A stretch of 52,785 nucleotides of DNA. Source: Helicobacter sp. MIT 11-5569. Its GTDB lineage: Bacteria > Campylobacterota > Campylobacteria > Campylobacterales > Helicobacteraceae. Below the pieces are notes generated by a model. The model was not told the origin of the DNA and searched no databases. It saw only the letters and a list, made by a program, of their open reading frames with translations. The stretch is from NCBI RefSeq assembly GCF_000765695.2, contig NZ_JRPB02000011.1, positions 1 to 52,785 of the forward strand, written 5' to 3'. Made by a program: the position numbers and the translations under genes. The stretch's first letter is position 1. Every line of letters begins with the position of its first letter. Below, in pieces: positions 19,476-29,242 of this stretch.

Positions 19476-20687
19476 TTAGGTCTCCTTTATACTTTTGATG
19501 ATTTTAGAAATTTCAAGATTTTGAGTGATGTAAGTGTTTTCTAAAGGGTTTTGTAGAACATCTGCAAGCTTATCTATCTCACAAATTATGCAGTTTTTCA
19601 CGCTTGCAAATAAAGCTTCTTGATTAAAAATATAAGGACCACTAATTAATTTTGTGTGAAAATAGGCAGGTTCGATAGGGTTGTGTCCGCCGATATTTGG
19701 CAAAAAACTTCCTCCTAGAATTACACCATAGGAAATTGCGTAGAGATTGTTGAGTTCCCCTAGTGTGTCTAGTAAAATAAAAGGAGTATTAAGGGAGTTT
19801 TGTATGCCTTGTGTCGATGTTTTTTGTAACAAAGGAAGATTATTGGCTTGCAAGATTGCATTTAAGTCGCGTTCAACTTCTAAGAATCTTTCTGGGTGGC
19901 GTGGAGCAAAGAGGAAATGTGGAAGATTTTGGATTTGTTTTTTAGCGAAAAAGGCTTTTAAAATATTGTTTAAAATCAAGACTTCTTCACTTTGATTGTT
20001 TTTGCTATGAGTGCTTGCAATCACCCATAAAGGAGCATTTGGAGCAGTATAGGATTGATGAACTTGTGGAATTTCAGCAAGTTTGAGATTGCCAAAGATT
20101 TGGATATTTTTTGCACCTAGAGATTCTAAACGGGTTTTGTCTATTGGGCTTTGGCAAAAAATTTTTTGGATAAAAGTAAAGAGTTTTGCATAAAAAAAAC
20201 GGAATCGCAAATAACGCGGATAGGAACGCGTAGAAATTCTAGCGTTAATAAGCAGTGTTTTTGCTCCTTTTACATGTGCGCAAAATAAAGGCATTAGCCA
20301 TAATTCTGCTTCTGTTAGCGTTAGGCTGATAATTTGTTTGCCCTTTAGCCAAAAAGGGATAAAGCTTTCAAAAGGTAAATAGGCAATCGTGCAATTTGGA
20401 TAAAGTTTTTTTGCTAGATTAAAGCCTGTTTGTGTAGTGGTCGTTAATAAAATTTTGTGGTTTGCATCAAGGGAGCTTTGTAGAGAATTAATAATGCTTT
20501 GCATGGATTTAACTTCACCAAAAGAACAAGCGTGAATCCAAAAATATGCACCTTTTGGTAATGGCGTTGGGATAAAGAAACGCTTTTTTAAGGAAACTTT
20601 ATATTTTTGTTTGAAACTTAAAAGAAAAAGAAAAGGTAGGGCGCAAAAATGCACCATACACATTAGAAAATAATAGGCATAAACCAT
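19476..20687 (-). CDS. waaA: 3-deoxy-D-manno-octulosonic acid (Kdo) transferase
   Basis: Inner-membrane GT30 glycosyltransferase that adds Kdo to lipid IVA in lipopolysaccharide core synthesis. 403 residues with an N-terminal membrane anchor (about 3-25), then the WIHACSFGEVKS motif, with its Glu the likely general base. A C-terminal GT-B domain contains PLWVIASTHSKN, APRHPERF and the GGHNPIEPAYF nucleotide-sugar motif. Start ATG with the stop of the zinc-ribbon gene 17 bases upstream. It abuts the rluA-like gene with no gap. Confidence 0.93.
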   Translation of the reverse strand: MVYAYYFLMCMVHFCALPFLFLLSFKQKYKVSLKKRFFIPTPLPKGAYFWIHACSFGEVKSMQSIINSLQSSLDANHKILLTTTTQTGFNLAKKLYPNCTIAYLPFESFIPFWLKGKQIISLTLTEAELWLMPLFCAHVKGAKTLLINARISTRSYPRYLRFRFFYAKLFTFIQKIFCQSPIDKTRLESLGAKNIQIFGNLKLAEIPQVHQSYTAPNAPLWVIASTHSKNNQSEEVLILNNILKAFFAKKQIQNLPHFLFAPRHPERFLEVERDLNAILQANNLPLLQKTSTQGIQNSLNTPFILLDTLGELNNLYAISYGVILGGSFLPNIGGHNPIEPAYFHTKLISGPYIFNQEALFASVKNCIICEIDKLADVLQNPLENTYITQNLEISKIIKSIKET

Positions 20688-20704
20688 ACATAGTTTATTT
20701 ATAA

Positions 20705-21415
20705 TTAGTTTTCTGTTTGATTATACAGAATTCTTCCACAATGTGGGCAAGTGAGAATATCATCAGAGCGAATTACATCTGAATAAATCTTGTCATTTAA
20801 GCGTATAAAACAACCCCCGCAAGCTTGACGCGTAACAGGAACAACACTTGTGTTTTTAGCCCATTTACGGATTTTTTCGTAAAAGGAGATAATTTTTTGA
20901 TCCATTTTGCCAACAAGTGCTTCTTTTTGCGTGAAGACTTCTTTTTGTGCGTCTTTGACTTTTTGCACTTCCACTTCTACTTTTTGTGCCACTTCTTTTT
21001 GAGTTTCTTTTAAAGTTTTGATTGTGTTTTCTAACTCTTTTAATGCTTCTTTTTTATTCTCTAAGATTCCATTTAATCGCGTAATTTCCTCATTAGCAAA
21101 TGTAATTTGCTCTTTTGCAAGTTCTTCTTCAAGGCTTAAAGCTTTGCTTTCTTTTTCAGTTTTGATAAGTTTTGTTTTGTTTGCAATTTCTTCAAGTTTT
21201 AGAGATAAATCTTCTAAATGATTTTCATTTTTTTGGATTGAAAGTGAAATATCTCTTGAAGTAGCGTTTAACTCTTCTGCTGTATTGTTGAGTTTAGCTT
21301 CTTCGTCTTCTATTGCACTTAGTTCTTTTTTTGCTTCTTTTATGCGTGGTTCAAAAGAATCAATTTCTTTATCAAGATTTGCAATTTCTATTAATTGGCT
21401 TAAATGTTTATTCAT
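20705..21415 (-). CDS. Coiled-coil zinc-ribbon protein (HP0958 homologue, flagellar)
   Basis: 236 residues: a long antiparallel coiled coil (about 15-180, heptads rich in Glu, Lys and Leu) followed by a C4 zinc ribbon (CGGC and CPHCGR). This is the architecture of H. pylori HP0958, reported to protect RpoN (sigma-54) from turnover and to bind flaA mRNA. The gene order nif3-this-waaA is the same as in H. pylori as I recall. Start ATG with GGAG upstream. In this window flgH has a sigma-54 promoter, which fits a flagellar role. The molecular function is inferred from the homologue. Confidence 0.88.
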   Translation of the reverse strand: MNKHLSQLIEIANLDKEIDSFEPRIKEAKKELSAIEDEEAKLNNTAEELNATSRDISLSIQKNENHLEDLSLKLEEIANKTKLIKTEKESKALSLEEELAKEQITFANEEITRLNGILENKKEALKELENTIKTLKETQKEVAQKVEVEVQKVKDAQKEVFTQKEALVGKMDQKIISFYEKIRKWAKNTSVVPVTRQACGGCFIRLNDKIYSDVIRSDDILTCPHCGRILYNQTEN

Positions 21416-21440
21416 TAAGGGGCTCCAAAGATTAAATTAT

Positions 21441-22172
21441 TTAGACAAAATTAAAGGGATTTTGTGAATGCAAAATTATAGCCTTATAGCCATAATTTGT
21501 CAAAATTGGGGATAAAATTTCTCCAAAATAACACTCTAATTCATAATGCCCACAATCTATCATATTAATTCCAAGAGCTTGTGCCTCCATAGCTTCATGG
21601 TATTTGACATCACCTGTAATTAGGCAATCTATGTCGTTTAATTCTCTAATAAAACTTCCTCCACTGCCTGTGATAAGAGCAACACTTTGTGGAATCTTAA
21701 AATTAGATTGTGTGTATTTAAGCTTAGAAATTCTGAGCTTTTCTTTGACAAATTTTAATAATGCTTCTAAGGAATCTTCCCATGTAAAGCGTATTGCAAA
21801 ATCCTCTTTTGTATAAGTTTGTATGCCTAGTTTTTTGTGTGCGACATAATCTCCAAAGTGCGTTTTGTCAAAGTTTGTGTGCATTGCAATGAGTTGAATA
21901 TTTTTTTGGATTGCAAGCTTTAGAAGTTTAGCAGGATATTGTTCAAAATTTAGGCGTTTTAGGGGGGAGAAAATTAAAGGATGGTGTGTGATAAGCAAAG
22001 AATTAGATTCCATTTTTGTCAAGATTTCTAAGGTAACTTCAAGACTAAGATAGATGTGTTGGAATTCTGACTTTAAAGAACCTAGAATGAGTCCAGAATT
22101 ATCCCATTTTTCTTGCAATTCAAAAGGGCTAATGGAATCTAAAATTTTTAAAAGCGCATCACTTGTTTGCAT
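21441..22172 (-). CDS. Nif3-like dinuclear metal-centre protein
   Basis: 243-residue member of the NIF3/YbgI family, which forms a hexameric toroid with two metals per subunit. Metal-ligand motifs are seen in LLITHHPLIF (His-His), MHTNFDK and the C-terminal GHYELECYF. GTP cyclohydrolase I type 2 is a frequent but poorly supported annotation; the cellular role is unknown. Its ATG overlaps the glyQ stop (TAATG), so translation is probably coupled. Confidence 0.9.
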   Translation of the reverse strand: MQTSDALLKILDSISPFELQEKWDNSGLILGSLKSEFQHIYLSLEVTLEILTKMESNSLLITHHPLIFSPLKRLNFEQYPAKLLKLAIQKNIQLIAMHTNFDKTHFGDYVAHKKLGIQTYTKEDFAIRFTWEDSLEALLKFVKEKLRISKLKYTQSNFKIPQSVALITGSGGSFIRELNDIDCLITGDVKYHEAMEAQALGINMIDCGHYELECYFGEILSPILTNYGYKAIILHSQNPFNFV

Positions 22173-23050
22173 TAGGCTTTTACCTTATCTAGGCGTTCTT
22201 GTCGCGAAGATTCTTGTTCTTTATATAGGGTTGCGCAAGCTTTTGCAAGTTCGCGGATTTTTAAAATGTAATTTTGGCGTTCAGTTGCAGAAATTGCTTT
22301 TCTTGCATCTAAGACATTAAATAGGTGGCTTGCAAGCATCGCACAATCATAAGCAGGCAATGGCAAACCTGCTTCTAGGGCGTGATTCCCTTCCTGCTGC
22401 ATTTTTGTGAAAAATTCAAATAACATAGAAGTATCTGCAATTTCAAAATTGTATTTTGAAAACTCATATTCCCCTTCTAAATGCACATCCGCGTAAGTAT
22501 AATTTGCATTCCATTTAATATCAAACACATTTTCTACGCCTTGTAGATACATTGCAAGACGTTCTGTGCCATAGGTGATTTCCACAGCCACAGGGTCGCA
22601 AGGGATTCCGCCAACTTGTTGAAAATAAGTAAATTGTGTAACTTCCATTCCATCAAGCCACACTTCCCAGCCAAGACCCCATGCTCCTAATGTTGGCGAT
22701 TCCCAGTTATCTTCTATGAAGCGCACATCATGTTCTTTTAGATTTAAGCCTAAATATTCTAAGCTTTTTAAATAAAGCTCTTGAATATTATTGGGGCTAG
22801 GCTTGATTAGCACTTGAAATTGATAATAACTTCCTAGTCTATTTGGATTTTCTCCATAGCGTCCATCTGTGGGGCGGCGCGATGGAGCAACATAAGCAAC
22901 ACTCCAAGGTTTAGTATCTAAACTTCTTAAAAGTGTGGCAGGGTGAAATGTCCCAGCTCCTGCTGGAATATCATAAGGTTGAATGATTAGACAGCCTTGT
23001 TTATGCCAAAATTCTTGAAGCCTCAAAAGTAAATCAGAAAAATAAAGCAT
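22172..23050 (-). CDS. glyQ: Glycyl-tRNA synthetase alpha subunit
   Basis: Catalytic alpha chain of the bacterial alpha2-beta2 glycine enzyme. 292 residues with a near-invariant N-terminus ([33 protein letters not shown]), the class [18 protein letters not shown] block and [13 protein letters not shown]. The beta chain gene glyS is not in this window. ATG with AAAGGAATA upstream. It lies 11 bases after thrC. Confidence 0.97.
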   Translation of the reverse strand: MLYFSDLLLRLQEFWHKQGCLIIQPYDIPAGAGTFHPATLLRSLDTKPWSVAYVAPSRRPTDGRYGENPNRLGSYYQFQVLIKPSPNNIQELYLKSLEYLGLNLKEHDVRFIEDNWESPTLGAWGLGWEVWLDGMEVTQFTYFQQVGGIPCDPVAVEITYGTERLAMYLQGVENVFDIKWNANYTYADVHLEGEYEFSKYNFEIADTSMLFEFFTKMQQEGNHALEAGLPLPAYDCAMLASHLFNVLDARKAISATERQNYILKIRELAKACATLYKEQESSRQERLDKVKA

Positions 23051-23061
23051 AATCTATTCCT

Positions 23062-24528
23062 TTATAACCATTGCAAAATACTATCAAATAATTCTTCTTT
23101 CTGAATCACTTTTTTGTGGATTTCTTCTTGATTAAATAACGCAGTAATTTGCTCTGGAATCAGAGTTCTATAGGTTTGTGCAATAGTTTCTAGGGCTTCT
23201 TTATCGCTTAAATCACCAAGGTCAAGAGCTTTTGCTAATGTTGGGGCGAATTTTGTCCATTCTGCTGTTGAGCATAGCACGCATTTTGCATTAGGATATT
23301 TAGCTTGAATCGTTTCGTAGGCTTTGATTCCGCATGCTGTGTGTGGGTCGATAATATAGCCTTTTTTTGCATATGCTTTAATTGTTTTAAGGCAGAAATC
23401 ATCATTGCAACTTGTTGCACTAAAATAATTTTGCACCCAAATTAACTCCTCTTTACTTAATGTGTATTTTCCAGTGCTCTCTAGAGATTCCATAAATTCT
23501 CTTGTGCGATAGGAATCAAAAAGTGCAAAGAGCATTCTCTCAATATTAGAGCTTTTTAAAATATCCATTGCAGGAGAGTAAGTTTTTTGTAGAGTTTTAT
23601 GAGAAATATCATACACGCCTGTGTCGATAAATTCTGTCAAAATATTGTTTGCATTAGAGGCAATCCAAATGCGTTCAATTGGGAATCCCATAAGTTTTGC
23701 ATAAAACGCACCTAGTGCATTACCAAAATTTCCGCTAGGAACTATTGTATGCACTTTTTCTCCATTGATTTTATGAATTTGCAAACTTGCATAAATATGA
23801 TAGATAATTTGGAATGCAATTCTGCCAAAATTTACACTATTTGCAGCACTTAATGAGGTATTCTTAGATCTTAGTATCGCGTTAAATTTTGAATCTTTTA
23901 GCATTGCTTTAAGAGCATTTTGCGCGTCATCAAAATTTCCATGAATTCCAAAAACAGCAATATTATCAGCATTAACAGTCGTCATTTGTAGGCGTTGCAC
24001 ATCACTTGTTGCATTGTGAGGATAAATGCAAACAACTTTGATGTTTGGTTTGTTTGCAAAGCTTTGGAGTGTGGCTGGTCCTGTATCTCCGCTTGTTGCA
24101 ACTAAAATTAAATAATTATGCGCATTTCTATTATTGTGTAGAAATCCACTAAAAAGCACACCAAAAGGTTGAAGAGCCATATCTTTAAAAGCTCGTGTTG
24201 GACCACAATAAAGTTTTTGGACACTTAAATAAGGCGTCATTAGATACATTGGTGCTGGACAAGTTTTGTCATCAAAATTTTCATATAATGACAAAGCCTC
24301 ATGAAGTAACTCCCTTGGAATATTTAAGCCTAACTTATTTAAAATGATTCTTGTTAGCTCTTCATAACTTAGTTCAGAAAATTCTTTAATCTCATCTTCG
24401 CTAAATTTTGGAAGTTTTTTTAGAGTATATAATCCACCATAAGAAGCACTTGGGCTAAGAACAGCATTTTCAAAAGTAATACCTGAATCTTCTCCCCCAC
24501 GAGTTCCAATAAAATATTGAGTTTGCAC
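23062..24528 (-). CDS. thrC: Threonine synthase
   Basis: PLP enzyme converting O-phosphohomoserine to threonine. 488 residues of the long (E. coli-like) form. The PLP lysine is Lys115 in GPTRAFKDMALQPFG; phosphate-binding TSGDTGPA and PSGNFGNALGA loops are visible. An in-frame TTG at 24543 would start MKGFAVQ, but the AAAGGA inside that leader is a well-placed ribosome binding site six bases before GTG 24528, so I prefer the GTG. It heads the thrC-glyQ-nif3 run. Confidence 0.93.
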   Translation of the reverse strand: MQTQYFIGTRGGEDSGITFENAVLSPSASYGGLYTLKKLPKFSEDEIKEFSELSYEELTRIILNKLGLNIPRELLHEALSLYENFDDKTCPAPMYLMTPYLSVQKLYCGPTRAFKDMALQPFGVLFSGFLHNNRNAHNYLILVATSGDTGPATLQSFANKPNIKVVCIYPHNATSDVQRLQMTTVNADNIAVFGIHGNFDDAQNALKAMLKDSKFNAILRSKNTSLSAANSVNFGRIAFQIIYHIYASLQIHKINGEKVHTIVPSGNFGNALGAFYAKLMGFPIERIWIASNANNILTEFIDTGVYDISHKTLQKTYSPAMDILKSSNIERMLFALFDSYRTREFMESLESTGKYTLSKEELIWVQNYFSATSCNDDFCLKTIKAYAKKGYIIDPHTACGIKAYETIQAKYPNAKCVLCSTAEWTKFAPTLAKALDLGDLSDKEALETIAQTYRTLIPEQITALFNQEEIHKKVIQKEELFDSILQWL

Positions 24529-24588
24529 CGCAAATCCTTTCAAAATAGAGATTTGCGTATTGTATCTTAATGTAGCCTAAATAAGCCT

Positions 24589-25326
24589 TTAAAAAGGCCA
24601 AACAGATTCAATAAGTTTTGTTCCCCAACCTTTTTCTGTGCTTCTTTTGAGTTCTCCTTGTGTATCATACATAATTTTAGCATCAGCAATAAAGCGTGAT
24701 TCTATTGTATTGTCTCGTGCAATATCATTAGGACGCACAACTCCACTTAAGTGAATAATTTGTTTTTCTCCATTAATAAGAATTTCCCGACTTCCTTCAA
24801 TGAAATAATTGCCATTTTGCAAGATTTTGATGATACGTGCTGCAATGGTAGTAGAAAATGCCTCTTGACGATTTTGTGAGCCTGTGCCTTGAAAGGTTGA
24901 GGTATTTTGTCCAGTAGTGATTCCAAATGCTGTAAGATTGTTGAGTTTATTTGTAAGGTTACCAATACTTTGGCTTGGTCCTCCAAATGTGATTCCCGGT
25001 CCTGTTAGTGTTGCATTTGATGTTTCATTAAGGTTTTTATTTGCACTTGAAGTTGCTTGTGCAGTTTGGTTGATAATTACTGTTACTAAATCATTAAGCT
25101 GCATTGCTCGACGGTCAGAGAATAAGAGATTATCACCTTTTCCAAAAATACTTCCGGGATTTCCAAAATTATCTTCTTCTTCTTTGGGAGGCAATTCCTC
25201 TACATAAGCGGGCGGGCGAAATGAAATTTTTGGTTCTGTGGTTGCGCAAGCACTTAAAAAACTTGCAGTGATAAAACCTGAAATTACTAAAAACAAGGTG
25301 TTGAGAGATTTAAGTTGATGTTGCAT
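24589..25326 (-). CDS. flgH: Flagellar L-ring protein FlgH
   Basis: Outer-membrane lipoprotein forming the L ring around the flagellar rod. 245 residues with a lipoprotein signal peptide: hydrophobic segment then LSAC, lipidated Cys27. Family blocks follow: DNLLFSDRRAMQLNDLVTVII, then GNYFIEGSREILINGEKQIIHLSGVVRPNDI and DAKIMYDTQG. It is a single gene behind a sigma-54 promoter and separated from thrC by 45 bases. Start ATG with AAGGA upstream. Confidence 0.96.
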   Translation of the reverse strand: MQHQLKSLNTLFLVISGFITASFLSACATTEPKISFRPPAYVEELPPKEEEDNFGNPGSIFGKGDNLLFSDRRAMQLNDLVTVIINQTAQATSSANKNLNETSNATLTGPGITFGGPSQSIGNLTNKLNNLTAFGITTGQNTSTFQGTGSQNRQEAFSTTIAARIIKILQNGNYFIEGSREILINGEKQIIHLSGVVRPNDIARDNTIESRFIADAKIMYDTQGELKRSTEKGWGTKLIESVWPF

Positions 25327-25342
25327 TGCATTTCCTTATGCT

Positions 25343-25355
25343 AGGCTTTAAGCCT
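25343..25355. repeat. Short dyad in the flgH leader
   Basis: AGGCTT-T-AAGCCT, a perfect 6-bp inverted repeat. It lies between the sigma-54 promoter and the flgH start, so a small hairpin could form in the flgH leader RNA. Function unknown. Confidence 0.35.
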
Positions 25356-25374
25356 GAATTTATATGGAGTAAAA

Positions 25375-25390
25375 GCAAAGAGTATTCCAA
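25375..25390 (-). promoter_or_regulatory. Sigma-54 (RpoN) promoter of flgH
   Basis: The minus strand reads TTGGAATACTCTTTGC. The invariant GG (-24) and GC (-12) are separated by exactly 10 bases, as sigma-54 requires, followed by TTTT. It lies about 48 bases upstream of the flgH start. It agrees well with Campylobacter/Helicobacter RpoN promoters and would be activated by FlgR. Confidence 0.8.
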
Positions 25391-25647
25391 AAATGAAATA
25401 GCAAAAGAAAATTTGATTAAAAAATTAGATTGAATAACGCTTCTTTTTAATGCAAATGTATTATCTGCACAATCATTAATTTCTGAAATTTCTTTTTAAA
25501 AAAGTTACTTTAAGTGATAAATTTTCAGAATTAATCTTGTTAATAAAGCAATATTAAATAAAAGGAAAAGTAAAATTAACTTAGGTTTATTGGGTTTTGG
25601 TCTAAATGTGTTTTTCTACAGAATCACAAAATCAACAAAGGAATCAA

Positions 25648-27228
25648 ATGGAAAATTTTTTACATCCGGATAAAGGGTTTAAAATCAATAAAGAAGGCTT
25701 GCAAAAAGCAAGTGTTATCTTTATATTTGTGCTTGTCATTATTGTAATGGTTGCTTTTGCAGAAGAAGTTACGAATCCGATTTTATTAGGATTTGCAGCA
25801 ATTGTTGGCGGATATATGGCTCTTAATATTGGAGCAAATGATGTTGCAAACAATATGGGACCAGCGGTAGGCTCTAAAGCTTTGACAATGACAGGAGCGA
25901 TTATTATTGCAGCAATATGTGAGATTTTAGGGGCATTGATTGCTGGTGGAGAAGTAGTAAGCACCGTGGGTTCTGGAATCGTTTCTGTAGATGCGATTGG
26001 CGACCAAAAGCAGTTTGTTACTTTAATGCTTGCCGCATTAATTTCTGGTGCGATTTGGTTAAACATTGCCACCGTGATTGGCGCACCTGTTTCTACAACC
26101 CACGCTATTGTTGGTGGGATTCTAGGTTCTGGAATCGCAGCAGGTGGATTTGGAGTAGCAAATTGGAGTAAGCTAGGCGGAATTGTTGGAAGTTGGGTGA
26201 TTTCTCCTGTTATGGGTGGAATCATCGCAGCAGTTTTATTATTTTTTATCAAGCATACAATTACCTATAAAAAGAACAAAAAAATGTCCGCAGAACATAT
26301 TGTGCCTTATTTGATAGCTTTTATGACTTGGGCATTTAGTTTGTATCTGATTAATAAAGGTTTGCGACATATTATCACATTAGATAGCAAAATTGCTTTT
26401 GGACTTAGTGTAGTAATCGCTGTCGTTGTGCTTTTTATTGTGAAACCTATTATTAGAAAAACTTTAGAAAAAATGGAAAATAAAAAAGAAGAAATCAACA
26501 AACTTTTTACGCTTCCATTAATTTTTGCTGTGGCACTTTTGAGTTTCGCACATGGTGCAAATGATGTTGCAAATGCTGTGGGACCTTTGGCTGCAATTAA
26601 TAATTCTTTAAAAATTGCATTTGAGTTTGGTAATATGAGTGTGCCTTTTTGGGTTATGCTTATTGGTGGGCTTGGAATCTCTATTGGGCTTGCGCTTTTT
26701 GGACCTAGACTTATCCGCACGGTAGGAAGTGAGATTACAGAGTTAGACCAAATGCGTGCTTATTGTATTGCGATGAGTGCTGCTCTAACAGTGCTAATAG
26801 CAAGTGAGCTAGGAATGCCTGTAAGCTCTACGCATATTGCGATTGGTGCGATATTTGGTATAGGGTTTTTGCGTGAGCATCTTAAGCGGCAATATAAAGA
26901 AATGGAATTTAAGATTTTGGAATCTCGCAAGGGCGAGGATAGCGAAAAGGTCAAAGAATTTTTAGATAAATTTCGTAATGCTTCTGTTCGCAGAAAAAGA
27001 GCGATTTTAAACAGCATTGATAGAAAGGAATCCAAAAAGAAAATTAAAAATATTGATATTCCGGAATTGAAGAAAAAAGAACAAAAAAGACTTAAAGAAG
27101 CTTATCAAGAAGAATTAGTTAAACGTTCTGCTATTAATAAAATTATCGCTGCATGGGTAATCACCGTGCCAGCATCGGCGATTTTTAGTGCGATTTGTTA
27201 TTTTGTATTGGTTGCTATTGGAATGTAA
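25648..27228 (+). CDS. pit: Inorganic phosphate transporter, PiT family
   Basis: Inner-membrane phosphate symporter. 526 residues with the two inverted PHO4 repeats, each bearing the signature GANDVAN (GANDVANNMGPAVGSKALTM early; GANDVANAVGPLA at the start of the second half). A hydrophilic cytoplasmic segment is inserted near residues 410-490 (RKGEDSEKVKEFL, Lys-rich), and a last membrane helix follows. I choose ATG 25648 (MENFLHPDKGF), six bases after AAAGGA, over an in-frame ATG at 25606. The roughly 280 bases before 25606 carry only the flgH promoter on the other strand and no clear plus-strand promoter. Confidence 0.93.
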   Translation: MENFLHPDKGFKINKEGLQKASVIFIFVLVIIVMVAFAEEVTNPILLGFAAIVGGYMALNIGANDVANNMGPAVGSKALTMTGAIIIAAICEILGALIAGGEVVSTVGSGIVSVDAIGDQKQFVTLMLAALISGAIWLNIATVIGAPVSTTHAIVGGILGSGIAAGGFGVANWSKLGGIVGSWVISPVMGGIIAAVLLFFIKHTITYKKNKKMSAEHIVPYLIAFMTWAFSLYLINKGLRHIITLDSKIAFGLSVVIAVVVLFIVKPIIRKTLEKMENKKEEINKLFTLPLIFAVALLSFAHGANDVANAVGPLAAINNSLKIAFEFGNMSVPFWVMLIGGLGISIGLALFGPRLIRTVGSEITELDQMRAYCIAMSAALTVLIASELGMPVSSTHIAIGAIFGIGFLREHLKRQYKEMEFKILESRKGEDSEKVKEFLDKFRNASVRRKRAILNSIDRKESKKKIKNIDIPELKKKEQKRLKEAYQEELVKRSAINKIIAAWVITVPASAIFSAICYFVLVAIGM

Positions 27229-27923
27229 TGCAGGTTGATTTTGACTTGGATTTTAAACGCCCTTTATATATTATTGGTGATGTGCATGGTTGTTATAAGA
27301 CTTTGTGCGCACTTATAGAGAATCTTCCCCAGAAGGAAAAGTCGCAGATGATTTTTGTAGGGGATTTAGTAGATAGAGGAACAGAATCTTGTGAAGTAGT
27401 TGAATTTGTAATTTTTGGAAAATATCCTTGTGTTTTAGGGAATCACGAAATTTTAATGATGGAGTTTTATAATTCTGCCTCTGTGGAACGTGAGGGTGTT
27501 TGGATAGAAAATGGAGGAAGAGAAACTATCCAAAGTTATGCAAAAGATGGAAAAATTAAGCATTTAAAAAAACATTTAGAATATTTTGAAAATCTTCCTT
27601 TGTATTTAGAAATGGAATATCCAGATGAATCTGGGAAGAATCTTTTTATTTCACATGGATTTGGATTGCCTTTGTATGGCAAAAAAATAAGTGAAGAGTA
27701 TTGTTGGAATCGCTTAAAGCATTATGGGAAATCCTATAAAAGAAATGATGTAGATATTTTTAATGTTTTTGGACATGATGTGCAAAAAGAAGGCGTTTTG
27801 ATAACAGAAAATTTTGCTGCAATTGATACAGGTTGCGTGTATTATAGTAGGCTTCCAAATGCTACATTAAGCGCGTTGGAGTGGCCTAGCAAGAGAGTGA
27901 TTTCACAAAAATATTGTGGCTAA
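27228..27923 (+). CDS. PPP-type metallophosphoesterase
   Basis: 231-residue calcineurin-like phosphoesterase with the three PPP signature motifs: GDVHG near the N-terminus (YIIGDVHGCYKTL), GDLVDRG and GNHE. Two metal ions would be held by these Asp, His and Asn residues. Relatives include serine/threonine phosphatases PrpA/PrpB and symmetrical diadenosine tetraphosphatase, and the choice cannot be made here. The ATG overlaps the pit stop (TAATG), so I reject the longer reading from 27195. Its 3' end overlaps the convergent lnt stop by 4 bases. Confidence 0.88.
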   Translation: MQVDFDLDFKRPLYIIGDVHGCYKTLCALIENLPQKEKSQMIFVGDLVDRGTESCEVVEFVIFGKYPCVLGNHEILMMEFYNSASVEREGVWIENGGRETIQSYAKDGKIKHLKKHLEYFENLPLYLEMEYPDESGKNLFISHGFGLPLYGKKISEEYCWNRLKHYGKSYKRNDVDIFNVFGHDVQKEGVLITENFAAIDTGCVYYSRLPNATLSALEWPSKRVISQKYCG

Positions 27924-29242
27924 TCTAGCGTAAAATCTGCTGAAGCATTGCTAGAGTGATAGACTCTCGTGCCATGATTTTTAGCAAAATAGAGCATGAG
28001 TAGTTTTTGAAGTGTGGGTTCAGTGCTGGGGGCAAACCATGCGTTGTTGCTAATTGCGATAAGATTGCTTGGGGAATTTACATAAAATTCATCTCTTGTG
28101 GCTTCATAGCAAATAGCAATTTGGAATCTTTGGTTTTTGATATATGCAAAATTAGGTGCTTTAAAATCTTGCGTCATAAAATCATCTGCCCCTTGAAAAA
28201 AAGTTTTGTTAATCCATTTTGTAAGAGGTGCTGGGAGTGGAATCTTCTCTCCAAAAGGAACTAAAATCAGTTTATTAAAAACTTGCATTTCACCATTTTG
28301 GAACAAATACGCGCTGTTGAAAAAATTTGTATTTTCTTGTGTGGAATCTTGATAAATTGCCCCAGTTAAAATTGCGATTCCATTGCTTTGTTGTTTTAAT
28401 TCTTCTAAAAGTTGCGATTGTAAGTTTAAGCTTAGTGGAAATGCGGTTTCAGGGAGAATAATTACATCATAACCTTCATTTTTAGCTTGTGTAATTGCAT
28501 TAAAGTTTTGTAGGATAATTGGGTGGATTTGGTCGGTTTTCCAGCGTAAATTTTGTGGAATCTCAAAGCGCGTTGTTTTTATTTTTAAAGGAATATTGTT
28601 TGGGTCTGTTTTAATTGCTGTATTTGATGGAAGTAAAATACAAAAAGCAATCAGCCAAATTAGGCTTGTTTTGTAAAATTTTTTAGCAAGTAGTGCAATT
28701 AGTATTACAATGCTACAAAGGAGTAAAAAAAGTATAAATTTAGAAGGAAAAAAATAACTTTTAACAAGGATAGATTCCATAATAAACCAGTTAAAACCAA
28801 AAGGGTGGATAAAGCTAGAAAGCGTTAAAGCAAATAAGCGATAAAAAGGATTAGAAAAAAAGCAAAAGAGATAAAACAGCACTCCATACACAATAAAAAA
28901 TACAATCCAAACCAATGGAATTAGATAAGTAAAATCATAGAATCTTAAACTAAAACCCACCCAATAAAACCATAAGATTCCTAAAATTCCACCACAAATA
29001 AATGCCCCAAAACGAGAGAGTTTAAAAAATAAAAAGAATCCTAAAATTGCGCAGATTGTGGAGTAGATTGGGAAGTTTTTTTCCTCAAGAAAATGTTCTA
29101 AATAAATAAATGCACTTAAAAATAAAGCACAAAGGATTCCAGCTAAAGCTGCATAAGTTTTGTTTGTGAGTGTTTCATAATGCAAAAGGGATTCTAAAAT
29201 TCCTTCTTTTTGTTGAGGTTTTAAGTTGTTTTTGGCACTCAC
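27920..29242 (-). CDS. lnt: Apolipoprotein N-acyltransferase
   Basis: Inner-membrane enzyme that adds the third acyl chain to lipoproteins such as the FlgH encoded nearby. 440 residues: about six N-terminal membrane helices, then a nitrilase-fold periplasmic domain. The triad is visible as Glu265 (ILPETAFPL), Lys324 (VFNKLILVPFGE) and Cys378 (AICYEATRDEF), close to E. coli positions. The start is GTG overlapping the yajQ stop (GTGA). Compared with E. coli the protein is shorter by about 70 residues, mainly at the C-terminal end. Confidence 0.93.
   Translation of the reverse strand: MSAKNNLKPQQKEGILESLLHYETLTNKTYAALAGILCALFLSAFIYLEHFLEEKNFPIYSTICAILGFFLFFKLSRFGAFICGGILGILWFYWVGFSLRFYDFTYLIPLVWIVFFIVYGVLFYLFCFFSNPFYRLFALTLSSFIHPFGFNWFIMESILVKSYFFPSKFILFLLLCSIVILIALLAKKFYKTSLIWLIAFCILLPSNTAIKTDPNNIPLKIKTTRFEIPQNLRWKTDQIHPIILQNFNAITQAKNEGYDVIILPETAFPLSLNLQSQLLEELKQQSNGIAILTGAIYQDSTQENTNFFNSAYLFQNGEMQVFNKLILVPFGEKIPLPAPLTKWINKTFFQGADDFMTQDFKAPNFAYIKNQRFQIAICYEATRDEFYVNSPSNLIAISNNAWFAPSTEPTLQKLLMLYFAKNHGTRVYHSSNASADFTLD

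Noticed and set aside
25644-26252. A 202-codon minus-strand open frame inside pit
   Set aside because: Ala/Ile/Pro/Thr-rich translation typical of the complement of a membrane-protein gene; pit is clear on the other strand.
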